64,000 bases of DNA from Ruminococcus sp. (lineage in GTDB: Bacteria > Bacillota > Clostridia > Oscillospirales > Ruminococcaceae). The translations under genes were made by a program, and so were the position numbers. Shown here in pieces: positions 54,434-63,408 of the stretch (positions are counted from its first letter, which is position 1; every line of letters starts with the position of its first letter). The DNA lies in the NCBI GenBank assembly GCA_017543595.1, contig JAFYFU010000108.1, positions 1 to 64,000 on the forward strand, written 5' to 3'. A model generated the notes under the pieces. That model had not been told where the DNA came from. It worked only from the letters and a program-made list of their open reading frames with translations, and searched no databases.

Positions 54434-57046
54434 CTACTTCCCCGTGAATATATTGCTGACAAAAGGTACTGCGACACTGAATCCGAGGGCTGTCAGAAAC
54501 TGCTGCTTTTCAAGGAATACCGTGCCGAATATTTCTCTCATCTGCGGAATGAATACAGATGCACTCAATACTCCGACAGATATAATTACCGCAAGGACAA
54601 GTTTCATGTTGCCGAAAGGATTCATTCCAAAAAGCGATTTATTTTCGCTCCTGCACTCAAAAACGTGTATAAGCTGTGACATTACAAGAGTTATAAGTGC
54701 GGCTGTGCGCCCTGCGTTTACCGTTCCGCCGAGATGAATTACCGCAGAAAATGAACCAAGCGTTGACAAGCCTATGAATATTCCACGGAATATTATTTTC
54801 TGCATAAGACCGCCTGCGAAAAATCCCTCTGTGGATTTTCTGGGCGGTTTTGACATTATATCTTTTTCGGGCGGTTCAAGTCCCAAGGCTATCGCAGGCA
54901 AACCGTCCGTTACAAGATTTATAAGCAATAACTGAACCGGCAGCAATACTATCGGCATACCCATTAATATTCCCAAAAACATGGTCAGAACTTCCCCTAT
55001 ATTGCATGAAAGCAGATATCTTACAAATTTTCTTATATTTGCATATACACATCTTCCCTCCTCGACTGCCGAAACAAGCGTCCCGAAATTGTCATCAAGA
55101 AGTATTACATCTGCCGCCTGTTTTGTAACGTCCGTGCCTGTTATACCCATTGCAACTCCCACATCTGCTTCTTTTATTGCGGGGGCATCGTTTACACCGT
55201 CACCCGTCATTGTAACTATTTCGCCTTTTCGCTTGAAACTTTTTACTATTCTCAATTTGTGGGCAGGTTCAACCCTTGCGAAAACTGTGTAATTGTCTAT
55301 TATATTATCAAGCTGAAAATCATTTAATTTGTTTAATTCTTCACCCGTCATGGCTTTTCCGTGAAGTCCTGCCTTTTTTGCGACTGCGGAGGCGGTATTT
55401 TTATGGTCGCCCGTAATCATAACCGTACGGACAGATGCGGAGGCGCATTTTCTTATTGCGGTTTTGGCTTCCTCTCTCGGAGGGTCAATCATTCCCGAAA
55501 GCCCCAAAAATATAAGATTTCCCCTTTCAGGCTCAAACCCGTCAGATATGCAGTATGCAAGGGCAAGGACTCTCAGTGCCTCATCTGACATTGATATTAT
55601 TTTATCGGATATTTTTTTCCTGATATTCTGCGTAATCGGCAAAATATCGCCATTTGAGTTCATATATTGACTGCACCTCGGAAGAATAACTTCTCCCGCA
55701 CCTTTTAAGTATATTTTTCTTTCCGTCCCCGAAAGACAATGTACCGCCATGAATCTTGTTTCGCTGTCAAAAGGGTATTCATCAAGTTTCGAGATATTAA
55801 GATTTTCTTTTGTGATATCTGCCTTTGCCCCTGCGATAAGCAAGGCAATTTCAGTGGGGTCGCCCGATACATTCCATTCGCCTTTTCCCGAAATACTGCC
55901 CCTTTTACGGCTTTTAACGGGATTTTCGGCTGATATTTCCGCAGTTGAGCATACAACTCCGCATTTCAGAGATTCCGTCAGGGCTTTTTCATTTTTGGGA
56001 TTTATCGCTGTGCTGTCCGAAAGCTTTATATCTCCGCATATTTTATATCCCATTCCGCTGAATATGTAATCTTTTTCAACTGTCGAAAGCTTTGTTACAG
56101 TCATTTTATTTTCGGTTATAGTTCCTGTTTTGTCGGAACATATAACAGACGTACAGCCGAGAGTTTCAACGCTGTGAAGTTTGTTTACAAGAGCTTTCTG
56201 TTTGAGCATACGGCTGACCGCCAATGCAAGTGCTATTGTCACTGTTGCGGGCAGACCTTCGGGAATTGCGGCTATTGCTATGGTTATGCCCGTCATAAGC
56301 ATACCGAAAACGTCCTCACCCCTTAAAACTCCCGCAAGAAATACTGCTACGCACACTACAAGACAAAGTATTGCAACAGTTTTTCCAAGCTCTGCAAGGC
56401 GTTTCTGCAAAGGTGTCATCTCTTTGTCTATATCCGACAGCATTTCCGATATTTTGCCCATTTGTGTATTTTTGCCCGTTGAGATTATTTCCGCACGGCA
56501 TACCCCTCTTGTAACAGATGCTCCGCAATAGAGAATATTGGGCTTGTTTAAAGAATTATCCCTGTCGTTTGTGTCGGATACGAATTTTTCAACAGCGGTT
56601 GATTCACCCGTGAGAACGGATTCGTCAGAAAAAACTCCCGATGCTTTGAGAATAACGCAGTCCGCAGGTATTCTGTCGCCTGCTTCAAGTTCTATTACAT
56701 CTCCCGTTACAAGTTCGGAGGCATTTATTTTCCTGAGTTTTCCGTCACGGTAACATTTGGCTGTCGGCGCAGTCATTGAACGCAAGGCTTCAAGAGTATG
56801 TTCTGTCCTGTATTCCTGAACAAATCCAAGCACGGCATCAAGCAGGACTATGAGCATTATTGTTACTGCATCGGAAACTTCCCCCAGAAGGATTGATATT
56901 ACTGTTGCGCCTAAAAGTATCATTACCATTACATCTTTGAACTGCCCTGCAAATATTTTAACGGCACTGTTTTTCTTTTCCTCGGCAAAAATATTTTCCC
57001 CGTAAAGCTTTAATTTCTCAACGGCTTCCTTTTCGGTAAGACCCAT
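54434..57046 (-). CDS. Calcium-type P-type (P2) ATPase
   Basis: 870-residue cation pump. N-terminal cation-ATPase domain, TGES in SVLTGESTAVE, the PEGL motif AAIPEGLPATVTIALA in M4, phosphorylation site CSDKTGTITENKM, KGAGE nucleotide-binding region, TGDGVNDAPAIKEADVGVAMG hinge (MITGDH before it), and C-terminal membrane helices. Most like bacterial SERCA/PMR1 Ca2+ pumps. Adjoins the SUFU stop exactly, converging. Confidence 0.93.
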   Translation of the reverse strand: MGLTEKEAVEKLKLYGENIFAEEKKNSAVKIFAGQFKDVMVMILLGATVISILLGEVSDAVTIMLIVLLDAVLGFVQEYRTEHTLEALRSMTAPTAKCYRDGKLRKINASELVTGDVIELEAGDRIPADCVILKASGVFSDESVLTGESTAVEKFVSDTNDRDNSLNKPNILYCGASVTRGVCRAEIISTGKNTQMGKISEMLSDIDKEMTPLQKRLAELGKTVAILCLVVCVAVFLAGVLRGEDVFGMLMTGITIAIAAIPEGLPATVTIALALAVSRMLKQKALVNKLHSVETLGCTSVICSDKTGTITENKMTVTKLSTVEKDYIFSGMGYKICGDIKLSDSTAINPKNEKALTESLKCGVVCSTAEISAENPVKSRKRGSISGKGEWNVSGDPTEIALLIAGAKADITKENLNISKLDEYPFDSETRFMAVHCLSGTERKIYLKGAGEVILPRCSQYMNSNGDILPITQNIRKKISDKIISMSDEALRVLALAYCISDGFEPERGNLIFLGLSGMIDPPREEAKTAIRKCASASVRTVMITGDHKNTASAVAKKAGLHGKAMTGEELNKLNDFQLDNIIDNYTVFARVEPAHKLRIVKSFKRKGEIVTMTGDGVNDAPAIKEADVGVAMGITGTDVTKQAADVILLDDNFGTLVSAVEEGRCVYANIRKFVRYLLSCNIGEVLTMFLGILMGMPIVLLPVQLLLINLVTDGLPAIALGLEPPEKDIMSKPPRKSTEGFFAGGLMQKIIFRGIFIGLSTLGSFSAVIHLGGTVNAGRTAALITLVMSQLIHVFECRSENKSLFGMNPFGNMKLVLAVIISVGVLSASVFIPQMREIFGTVFLEKQQFLTALGFSVAVPFVSNIFTGK

Positions 57047-57102
57047 AAAATCACCCCGTATTATTTTGATTTGTCCTTAAATAATATGCAGTAAAATTCG
57101 GA

Positions 57103-57152
57103 ATTAGAAATAAATAAGTTTCATGAATATTTCTAATCGGAAGTGATATAAT
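57103..57152 (+). promoter_or_regulatory. Inverted repeat and -10 box upstream of DUF1540 gene
   Basis: Perfect 10-bp inverted repeat ATTAGAAATA / TATTTCTAAT (57103-57112, 57128-57137), then TATAAT at 57147-57152. No good -35, which is what a repeat bound by an activator could replace. Confidence 0.45.
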
Positions 57153-57164
57153 ATTAGTATTCCG

Positions 57165-57331
57165 CTTTGCGGAGTGATTTCATGAACAACTTGCCTCGTT
57201 GTCATGTGTCAGATTCAAAATTAAAGGGGGTTTGGGGGAACAAAGTCGCCCCTTGACACAATGAACGAAAAAATCTTTGATTTTTGAGTGAATGTGTCAA
57301 GCCACAAAGGGCGACTCCCCCATTCTAAATA
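57165..57331 (+). repeat. G-rich nested-palindrome element with degenerate A/T-type remains
   Basis: 57225-57331: AGGGGGTTTGGGGGA, GTCGCCCC, stem CTTGACACA, core GAACGAAAAAATC..GATTTTTGAGTGA, TGTGTCAAG, GGGCGAC, TCCCCCATTCTAAATA. The outer stem here is GTCGCCC/GGGCGAC where other copies have GCCGCCC/GGGCGGC, a compensated change. The 60 bases before it hold fragments of the A/T-type core (GCTTTGCGGAGTGA) and right end (GTCAGATTCAAAAT). Confidence 0.85.
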
Positions 57332-57344
57332 AGGAGGTTTTGTT

Positions 57345-57524
57345 ATGGATAACAAAAGAAAAAATGACAATATCAAATGTACCGTTTCACAGTGCGAGCA
57401 TAATATGGTGACCGAGAACTATTGTTCCCTCAACTGCGTCTGCATAGGCACTCACGAGGATAACCCCACCGTTCCCGAATGTACCGACTGCAAATCTTTC
57501 GTAAAGAGAACAGGCTGCTGTTAA
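57345..57524 (+). CDS. DUF1540 domain protein
   Basis: 59 residues with the double Cys-rich pattern of DUF1540: IKCTVSQCEHN, NYCSLNCVCIG and PECTDCKSF, ending in GCC. AGGAGG nine bases before the ATG. Probably a small metal-binding protein; function unknown. A hairpin terminator follows. Confidence 0.88.
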   Translation: MDNKRKNDNIKCTVSQCEHNMVTENYCSLNCVCIGTHEDNPTVPECTDCKSFVKRTGCC

Positions 57525-57536
57525 TCTTAAAACCAA

Positions 57537-57565
57537 ATTCTCCCCGTTCATTCGGGGAGAAATAA
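57537..57565 (+). terminator. Terminator after DUF1540 gene
   Basis: TTCTCCCCG-TTCATT-CGGGGAGAA followed by ATAAATTTATT. Confidence 0.75.
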
Positions 57566-57642
57566 ATTTATTAAAATTTTGTGTATAATCAATAAAAATA
57601 ATCAAAGAATATATTCAAAGTGCGAAAAGTTATTTTGTTCTA

Positions 57643-57671
57643 TTGCATTATTCTTTGTTTTGTAGTATAAT
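57643..57671 (+). promoter_or_regulatory. Promoter upstream of ireB
   Basis: TTGCAT, 17-bp spacer, TATAAT. A second TATAAT lies at 57727-57732, close to the start codon, with a weak -35. Confidence 0.6.
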
Positions 57672-57756
57672 AAATACAGATTTCCGTTTGATTTTCTTTT
57701 TCTTATGGAGATTTCAATCGAGATAGTATAATTTTTTTAGCCTGGAGGGTAGATAT

Positions 57757-58026
57757 ATGTCAGACAAAACCATGATGTTCTCTGTCAAAGACACAGACAC
57801 CGAACTCAGAAATACTCTTACAACAGTATACTATGCTTTGAAAGAAAAGGGTTATAACCCCGTAAACCAGATTGTGGGATATATCCTTTCGGAAGACCCG
57901 ACATACATAACAACCTACAACAACGCAAGAACAAAAATACGCCGCATAGACCGTGATGAACTGTTACAGGCTATTGTGGAGTATTACATCAATGCACACG
58001 TTGACGGACAAGATTCACAGCACTAA
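57757..58026 (+). CDS. ireB: IreB family regulatory phosphoprotein (UPF0297)
   Basis: 89 residues with the invariant family start MSDKTMMFSVKDTD, then VYYALKEKGYNPVNQIVGYI and DPTYITTYNNARTKIRRIDRDELL. IreB is a substrate of the IreK PASTA kinase and affects cell-envelope antibiotic response in enterococci. TGGAGG precedes the ATG. In many Firmicutes it neighbours ruvX; here it stands alone. Confidence 0.94.
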   Translation: MSDKTMMFSVKDTDTELRNTLTTVYYALKEKGYNPVNQIVGYILSEDPTYITTYNNARTKIRRIDRDELLQAIVEYYINAHVDGQDSQH

Positions 58027-58092
58027 GCAAATATTATCAGCCCTTTTGAGATAACAGGCTTTCGTTCGCAAGGAGAAGTTATTGCAAAAGTT

Positions 58093-58130
58093 TTGCGGTA
58101 CATTAATCTGTACCGCAATTTTTTTATTTT
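58093..58130 (+). terminator. Terminator after ireB
   Basis: TTGCGGTACA-TTAATC-TGTACCGCAA followed by TTTTTTTATTTTTT. Confidence 0.9.
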
Positions 58131-58318
58131 TTCTTTTTCATGTTGTGCTTTATCAGCAGAACCGCCGCAAGAGAACCTGCCTTTACTGCGGTTTTAACTG
58201 CCGAAAGTTTCTGTTTTTTCGTTGCTTTGCCGCTTACGCCCGACAGATTGCCTTTTCCTGCGGTTTTTGCCGTTCCGAATCCGAACGAAAAATTTCCTTT
58301 GTCTTTCTGAAATTCCAT
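58124..58318 (-). CDS. Small basic ORF, uncertain
   Basis: 64 codons: FQKDKGNFSFGFGTAKTAGK, then KKQKLSAVKTAVKAGSLAAVL and a MKKKK end. Basic, with one short hydrophobic stretch. AAGGAGG lies 15 bases before the ATG, further than usual. The stop is within the T-run of the ireB terminator. It may be a real small protein gene or chance. Confidence 0.4.
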   Translation of the reverse strand: MEFQKDKGNFSFGFGTAKTAGKGNLSGVSGKATKKQKLSAVKTAVKAGSLAAVLLIKHNMKKKK

Positions 58319-58343
58319 TTAAAAAGTTGAAATCCTCCTTTAT

Positions 58344-59006
58344 TTATAAACTGCTGTCAATTTCTGCAATTAAAAATTTTATTTTTTTGCCTTCTTCCGT
58401 GAACATTTTTTCATGTTCCGTGACGAAATTTTCATAAGGGCTTTCGGAGTGCAAATCATAAGTTTTATATTTTATCTTATAGCCCGCCTCCCTGAAATGC
58501 TCAAAGGATTCCTCAAATAATTGGTCATCATCTGTCTTGAACCATATTTCTCCTTTAAGGAATTTCTTATAGTTGAGAAGCTGTCTTGTATGGGTAAGAC
58601 AGCGTTTTTTGTGCTTGTTCTTGTTCCACGGATTGCAGAAATTTATATATATTCTGTCCGCACGGTCATTCTCGTCAAAAGACATATCAATTCTTTCGAT
58701 ATTCTGAATGGCTATTCTTATATTGTCCATTGGGATATTTTTTTCGGAATATGCCGATTCAAGCTTTCTCTTTGCAAGGACAAGCATTTCGTTTTTTATA
58801 TCCACAGCTATGAAATTTATATCCGTGTGTGCAGGTGCAGCCTGTGAAATAAATCCGCCTTTTCCGCAGCCGAGTTCTATGTACAGTGGTCTTTCGTGGT
58901 GCGGAAAAAGACTTGTCCAGTTGCCTTTGATTTCCTGCGGTAACTTCACATAGAAATCACATGATTCAAGTTCGGGCTTTGCCCAAGGTTTGTGTCTTAT
59001 TCTCAT
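58344..59006 (-). CDS. trmB: tRNA (guanine-N7-)-methyltransferase
   Basis: Methylates G46 of tRNA. SAM-binding motif LYIELGCGKGGFISQAA, then NFIAVDIKNEMLVLAKRK, and the family motif RIYINFCNPWNKNKHKKRRL-like segment (INFCNPWNKNKHKKRC). 220 residues. The ATG at 59006 is directly abutted by a truncated repeat element and lacks a Shine-Dalgarno. Confidence 0.94.
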   Translation of the reverse strand: MRIRHKPWAKPELESCDFYVKLPQEIKGNWTSLFPHHERPLYIELGCGKGGFISQAAPAHTDINFIAVDIKNEMLVLAKRKLESAYSEKNIPMDNIRIAIQNIERIDMSFDENDRADRIYINFCNPWNKNKHKKRCLTHTRQLLNYKKFLKGEIWFKTDDDQLFEESFEHFREAGYKIKYKTYDLHSESPYENFVTEHEKMFTEEGKKIKFLIAEIDSSL

Positions 59007-59040
59007 ATTTGGAATGGGGAATTACCGCCCCAAGCCTCCT
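59007..59040 (-). repeat. Truncated G-rich element before trmB
   Basis: Minus strand GGAGGCTTGGGGCGGTAATTCCCCATTCCAAAT: only the outer right arm remains (GGGCGGTAATTCCCC), the core and left arm are gone. It abuts the trmB ATG. Confidence 0.6.
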
Positions 59041-59056
59041 TTTTATATTTTTATAA

Positions 59057-59749
59057 TCAATAATAAAATTCTTCCTCAACAGTTTCAACGTGCCGTATTG
59101 AGTACAGCCAGTAGAAGAAAATCATGAATACTTCTCCGAACATACTTATCATAAACATAAGGTCGGTGTTTCCCGTTATGGCTGCCCCTGCCGATGCTCC
59201 GAACATGAACAGCCCCGCAAAGAAAATTGCAGGGGATTTCTGCGCCTTCCATACGACTACACCCGAAAGCACAACGGGAAGCACACAGCCTGCCGATAAT
59301 ATATTGCTTACTCTGTCAGCCCATTCAGGAGTTGTTTTTGCGGAAACATATCTGAGTACGCCTCCGAAATTCTTTAATTCAAGTGTTTTTGAATATCCCG
59401 CATATGCTCCGCCCGCCATGATTATAACTATGGCAAGCCACATAAGAGCCTTTTTGTTTCTTGTCCAGTTAAGGACGTATCCGCACACGGCAAGATTAAG
59501 CGGTACTATAAGCCCGTGAATTATATATCTCGCCTTACTCAGCGACATGAGAAGTTCGGGGTCAAGTTTTCTTCCCCATGCCATTACATATGCATCAAAC
59601 AGAAGTCCTCCGCATATGAAAAGCATCATAAGGGTTGTCATCTGTTTATTTTTGATTGTATTCTGCAAAAGCAGAACAAAGAACAATGCTTCCGCCCACA
59701 TAATTCCGAGGACTATATTTTTTCCGTTTTCAATAAGAAACTCTCTCAT
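59057..59749 (-). CDS. Multi-spanning membrane protein, unknown
   Basis: 230 residues with about seven predicted membrane helices (for example [52 protein letters not shown]) and short loops. No family recognised. Its start overlaps the uvrA stop by four bases, so it is probably in the uvrB-NADAR-uvrA transcript. Confidence 0.8.
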   Translation of the reverse strand: MREFLIENGKNIVLGIMWAEALFFVLLLQNTIKNKQMTTLMMLFICGGLLFDAYVMAWGRKLDPELLMSLSKARYIIHGLIVPLNLAVCGYVLNWTRNKKALMWLAIVIIMAGGAYAGYSKTLELKNFGGVLRYVSAKTTPEWADRVSNILSAGCVLPVVLSGVVVWKAQKSPAIFFAGLFMFGASAGAAITGNTDLMFMISMFGEVFMIFFYWLYSIRHVETVEEEFYY

Positions 59750-62583
59750 TTTGCATCACCTCCCGCCAGATAAGGTTTTAAATATTTGCCTGTGTATGAC
59801 TGCGGACATTCCGCAACTTCTTCGGGAGTACCCTGTGCAATTATTTCTCCGCCCTTGTCACCGCCTTCGGGTCCGAGGTCAATTATGTGGTCTGCGACTT
59901 TTATGACATTCAGGTTATGCTCTATGACAAGGACTGTGTTTCCCTGATTTACAAGTGCCTGCAATACGTCTGTCAGCCTGTGGACATCTGCCGTGTGAAG
60001 TCCCGTTGTCGGTTCATCAAGGATATATATAGTCCTGCCCGTAGCCTTTTTGGAGAGTTCCGAGGAAAGCTTTACCCTCTGAGCCTCACCGCCTGAAAGC
60101 GTTGTTGCGGACTGTCCGAGCTTTATATATCCGAGTCCGACTTCCTGCAAGGTTTTCAGTTTCTTTGAAATTTTTGGGATATGCTCAAAAAACTCCGCAC
60201 CCTCGTCAACTGTCATTTCAAGGATATCATAGATTGATTTTCCTTTGTAGTGTATTTCAAGGGTCTCACGGTTATATCTCCTGCCTTTGCAGACTTCGCA
60301 AGGCACATATATATCGGGCAGAAAATGCATTTCTATTTTGATAATTCCGTCACCCTCGCAGGCTTCACAGCGTCCGCCCTTTACATTAAAGCTGAATCTT
60401 CCGCTTGTATAGCCGTGAGCCTTTGCATCTTTTGTCTGTGCGAAAAGTTCCCTTATATCCGTGAAAACTCCCGTATATGTCGCAGGATTTGAACGGGGAG
60501 TTCTTCCTATGGGCGACTGGTCTATGCACACAACTTTGTCAAGATTCTCAATGCCGTCCATACCCTCATGCAGACCGCTTTTTATTTTTACATGATTTAA
60601 TTTAGCCGCAAGGCTTTTGTAAATTATTTCATTTACAAGAGAGGATTTCCCCGAACCCGATACACCCGTAACACAGACAAGTTCCCCAAGCGGAATACTT
60701 ACATCTATGTTTTTGAGATTGTGTTCGTATGCACATCTTACCGTTAAAAATTTTCCGTTGCCTTTTCTGCGTTCTTTCGGAAGGGGAATTTTTTTCTTTC
60801 CGCTGAGATACTGTCCCGTTATTGAATCTTTGCATTTCATAAGCTTGTCAACAGTTCCCGCAAAAACTATATTTCCGCCGTGTATGCCTGCCCCGGGTCC
60901 TATGTCAACTATATAATCCGCAGAAAGCATAGTATCGTCATCATGCTCCACAACTATGAGCGTATTTCCTATGTCACGCAGTCTTTTCAAAGTCGCTATG
61001 AGTTTGTCGTTGTCCCTTTGGTGCAGTCCTATGCTCGGTTCATCAAGAATATACAAAACACCCACAAGAGATGAGCCTATCTGCGTGGCAAGGCGTATTC
61101 TCTGGCTTTCTCCGCCCGAAAGAGTTCCCGATGACCTTGAAAGTGTCAGATATTCAAGTCCAACGCTTTTAAGGAATCCGAGTCTTTCGCTGATTTCTTT
61201 TATTATTCTCTCGGCTATGAAATTTTCATGCTCCGTAAGTTTAAGATTTTTAAAAAAGTCAAGGCTGCTGCTTACGGACAAATCCGTGAGTTCGCTTATA
61301 TTTTTTCCGCCGACTGTTACCGAAAGATATTCTTTTTTCAGACGTTTTCCCCTGCACACGGGACAGCTTATTTCACTCATACATTCTTCTATGTCATTTC
61401 TGGAATATTCGCTGTTTGTTTTCTGATAGCGTCTTTCAAGGTTGTTTATTATCCCCTCAAAAGGCGTGTTGTATTTTCCTCCGCCGAGAAAAGTCGGTCT
61501 TTTTAATTCAAGTTCCGTATCCCCCGTACCGTAGAGGAAAATATCAAGCTGTTCCTTTTTTAAATCTTTTACGGGAACATCAAGCGGTATGTTATATTTT
61601 TTTGATATCGCCTGATAGTACATGGTTGTCATTGAAGTTTCGTCAAGGCTGTTCCAGCCTGATGCCTTTATTGCTCCCTCCATGATTGAAATATCCTTGT
61701 TAGGCACTATCAAATCGGGGTCTATGCGTTTGAAAACTCCCAGTCCCGTACAATTCGGGCAAGCTCCCACAGGATTGTTGAAAGAAAACATTACGGGTTC
61801 AAGTTCGCCTATGCTTATATCATGTTCGGGGCAGGCATAATTCTGCGAAAAAAGCATTTTCTCCCCGTCAATGACATCAATAAGGGCTGTGCCGTTTGTA
61901 ATTTTGAAAACGGTTTCAAGGCTGTCCGTGATTCGTGACTCTATGCCCTCTTTGACAACAAGTCTGTCAACAACTATTTCAATATTGTGCTTTTTATTTT
62001 TGTCAAGCTTTATATCGTCACTGAGTTCATACATTATGCCGTCAATACGCACACGGACAAAACCGCTTTTCTCTGCGTTTTCGAGTTCTTTTGCATACTG
62101 ACCTTTTCGGTTTCTTGCTATCGGTGCAAGAATCTGCAAACGTGTCCCCTGCGGAAGCGACATTATTTTATCAACCATTGTGTCAATGCTCTGCTGGGAA
62201 ATTTCCTTTCCGCATACGGGACAGTGCGGTATTCCTATTCTCGCATACAACAATCTCAGATAATCATAAATTTCCGTAACTGTTCCGACTGTTGAACGGG
62301 GATTCTTTGAAGTTGTTTTCTGGTCTATGGAAATAGCGGGAGAAAGTCCCTCTATGCTGTCAACATCGGGCTTTTCCATTTGTCCGAGAAACATTCTCGC
62401 ATAGGAAGAAAGACTTTCAACATATCTCCTCTGACCGTCCGCATAGATAGTATCAAAAGCAAGAGAGGATTTCCCCGAACCCGAAAGCCCTGTCATAACA
62501 ACCAATTTGTCTCTTGGGATTTCAAGGTCTATATTTTTTAAATTATTTACTCTTGCGCCTTTTATAATAATTTTATCTGTCAC
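59746..62583 (-). CDS. uvrA: Excinuclease ABC subunit UvrA
   Basis: DNA damage sensor of nucleotide excision repair: two ABC ATPase modules, each with Walker A ([14 protein letters not shown] and [14 protein letters not shown]), signature LSGGE(S/A)QR, and the Zn-finger cysteine groups [23 protein letters not shown] and [16 protein letters not shown]. 945 residues. GTG start at 62583 with GGGGGGA upstream, overlapping the NADAR end by 11 bases. Confidence 0.97.
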   Translation of the reverse strand: MTDKIIIKGARVNNLKNIDLEIPRDKLVVMTGLSGSGKSSLAFDTIYADGQRRYVESLSSYARMFLGQMEKPDVDSIEGLSPAISIDQKTTSKNPRSTVGTVTEIYDYLRLLYARIGIPHCPVCGKEISQQSIDTMVDKIMSLPQGTRLQILAPIARNRKGQYAKELENAEKSGFVRVRIDGIMYELSDDIKLDKNKKHNIEIVVDRLVVKEGIESRITDSLETVFKITNGTALIDVIDGEKMLFSQNYACPEHDISIGELEPVMFSFNNPVGACPNCTGLGVFKRIDPDLIVPNKDISIMEGAIKASGWNSLDETSMTTMYYQAISKKYNIPLDVPVKDLKKEQLDIFLYGTGDTELELKRPTFLGGGKYNTPFEGIINNLERRYQKTNSEYSRNDIEECMSEISCPVCRGKRLKKEYLSVTVGGKNISELTDLSVSSSLDFFKNLKLTEHENFIAERIIKEISERLGFLKSVGLEYLTLSRSSGTLSGGESQRIRLATQIGSSLVGVLYILDEPSIGLHQRDNDKLIATLKRLRDIGNTLIVVEHDDDTMLSADYIVDIGPGAGIHGGNIVFAGTVDKLMKCKDSITGQYLSGKKKIPLPKERRKGNGKFLTVRCAYEHNLKNIDVSIPLGELVCVTGVSGSGKSSLVNEIIYKSLAAKLNHVKIKSGLHEGMDGIENLDKVVCIDQSPIGRTPRSNPATYTGVFTDIRELFAQTKDAKAHGYTSGRFSFNVKGGRCEACEGDGIIKIEMHFLPDIYVPCEVCKGRRYNRETLEIHYKGKSIYDILEMTVDEGAEFFEHIPKISKKLKTLQEVGLGYIKLGQSATTLSGGEAQRVKLSSELSKKATGRTIYILDEPTTGLHTADVHRLTDVLQALVNQGNTVLVIEHNLNVIKVADHIIDLGPEGGDKGGEIIAQGTPEEVAECPQSYTGKYLKPYLAGGDAK

Positions 62584-63160
62584 TTGATTCCCCCCTTAAC
62601 ATATCTCTTACTTCCATGAGACAGAATCCGAGAAGATTCTGTCCGTTCCATTTGTAAGGATTTTTAATATTTCCTCTTGAATATCCTATTCCCCATACAT
62701 CATCTTTTGCATTGACATCAACGAGAATTTTATCTCCCGTTGAAATAAGATAATCTTTCAGTTCGAGATTCTGCGAAAATTTTTCAAGATTCCCTTTCAG
62801 GGCAACTTCATGCATCTGTTCACTCCACAGCTTTTTATCCGCTTTCATATATTTCTTTATTCCTTTTTTGGATTTCAGAACATCTCCGAGCATAGCCCTG
62901 TAAGCCTCAAAATTATGCTGGCTTTGCTGCATTGAAATTTTTGCCTGATTAAACATCATATATCCCGCAAAAGAAAAAAATCTCTGCCCGTCAACTTTGA
63001 ACATCCGGTCATAATTTTTTCCGAAAAAATTTTTCTGAATCGGCTCATCTGTAAATTTGTTGTTTTCGGGTGTCACAGGATTTTCGGAATCAAAAAATAT
63101 ATATTCAAATTTTATTCCCTGTGAATACTGTTCCCTGATAATTTCATTGTTATACTTCAT
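62573..63160 (-). CDS. NADAR family protein (YbiA-like N-glycosidase)
   Basis: 195 residues. The NADAR domain is shown by [32 protein letters not shown], then [18 protein letters not shown] and [15 protein letters not shown]. Members hydrolyse reactive riboflavin-pathway intermediates or ADP-ribose on guanine in DNA. Its place between uvrB and uvrA fits a role near DNA lesions, but that is inference. AGAGG before the ATG, right after a G-rich repeat element. Confidence 0.85.
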   Translation of the reverse strand: MKYNNEIIREQYSQGIKFEYIFFDSENPVTPENNKFTDEPIQKNFFGKNYDRMFKVDGQRFFSFAGYMMFNQAKISMQQSQHNFEAYRAMLGDVLKSKKGIKKYMKADKKLWSEQMHEVALKGNLEKFSQNLELKDYLISTGDKILVDVNAKDDVWGIGYSRGNIKNPYKWNGQNLLGFCLMEVRDMLRGESSDR

Positions 63161-63171
63161 TTTTTACCTCT

Positions 63172-63280
63172 TATTTAAAATGGGGGGAGCCGCCCTTTTG
63201 TGCTTGACCTTTCGTTCACTCCGCTTTGCTCCGTTCACTTTCAGGTCAAGGGGCGGCTTTATCCCCCCAAGCCCCCCTGT
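63172..63280 (-). repeat. G-rich nested-palindrome element before the NADAR gene
   Basis: Minus strand AGGGGGGCTTGGGGGGAT, GCCGCCCC, stem CTTGACCT, core GTGAACGGAGCAAAGCGGAGTGA, AGGTCAAG, GGGCGGC, TCCCCCCATTTTAAATA, then the gene's AGAGG. Confidence 0.88.
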
Positions 63281-63408
63281 TTAGAATGGGGAAGCCGCCC
63301 TTTGGTGCTTTATTTAAAATCGTCAAATTTGCGCTTTTGGGGCTTGTCATTTAGTTCACTCCGCTTTGCTCCGTTCACTCTCATGACAAGGGGCGGCTTT
63401 GTCCCCTA
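63281..63408 (-). repeat. Hybrid element: G-rich outer arms with A/T-type right arm inside
   Basis: Minus strand: GGGGACAAAGCCGCCCC, stem CTTGTCAT / ATGACAAG with the common core, then an A/T-type right arm AAAAGCGCAAATTTGACG and TTTTAAATA, then a G-type right arm AAAGGGCGGCTTCCCCATT. It directly follows the uvrB stop and joins the next element. Confidence 0.8.
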
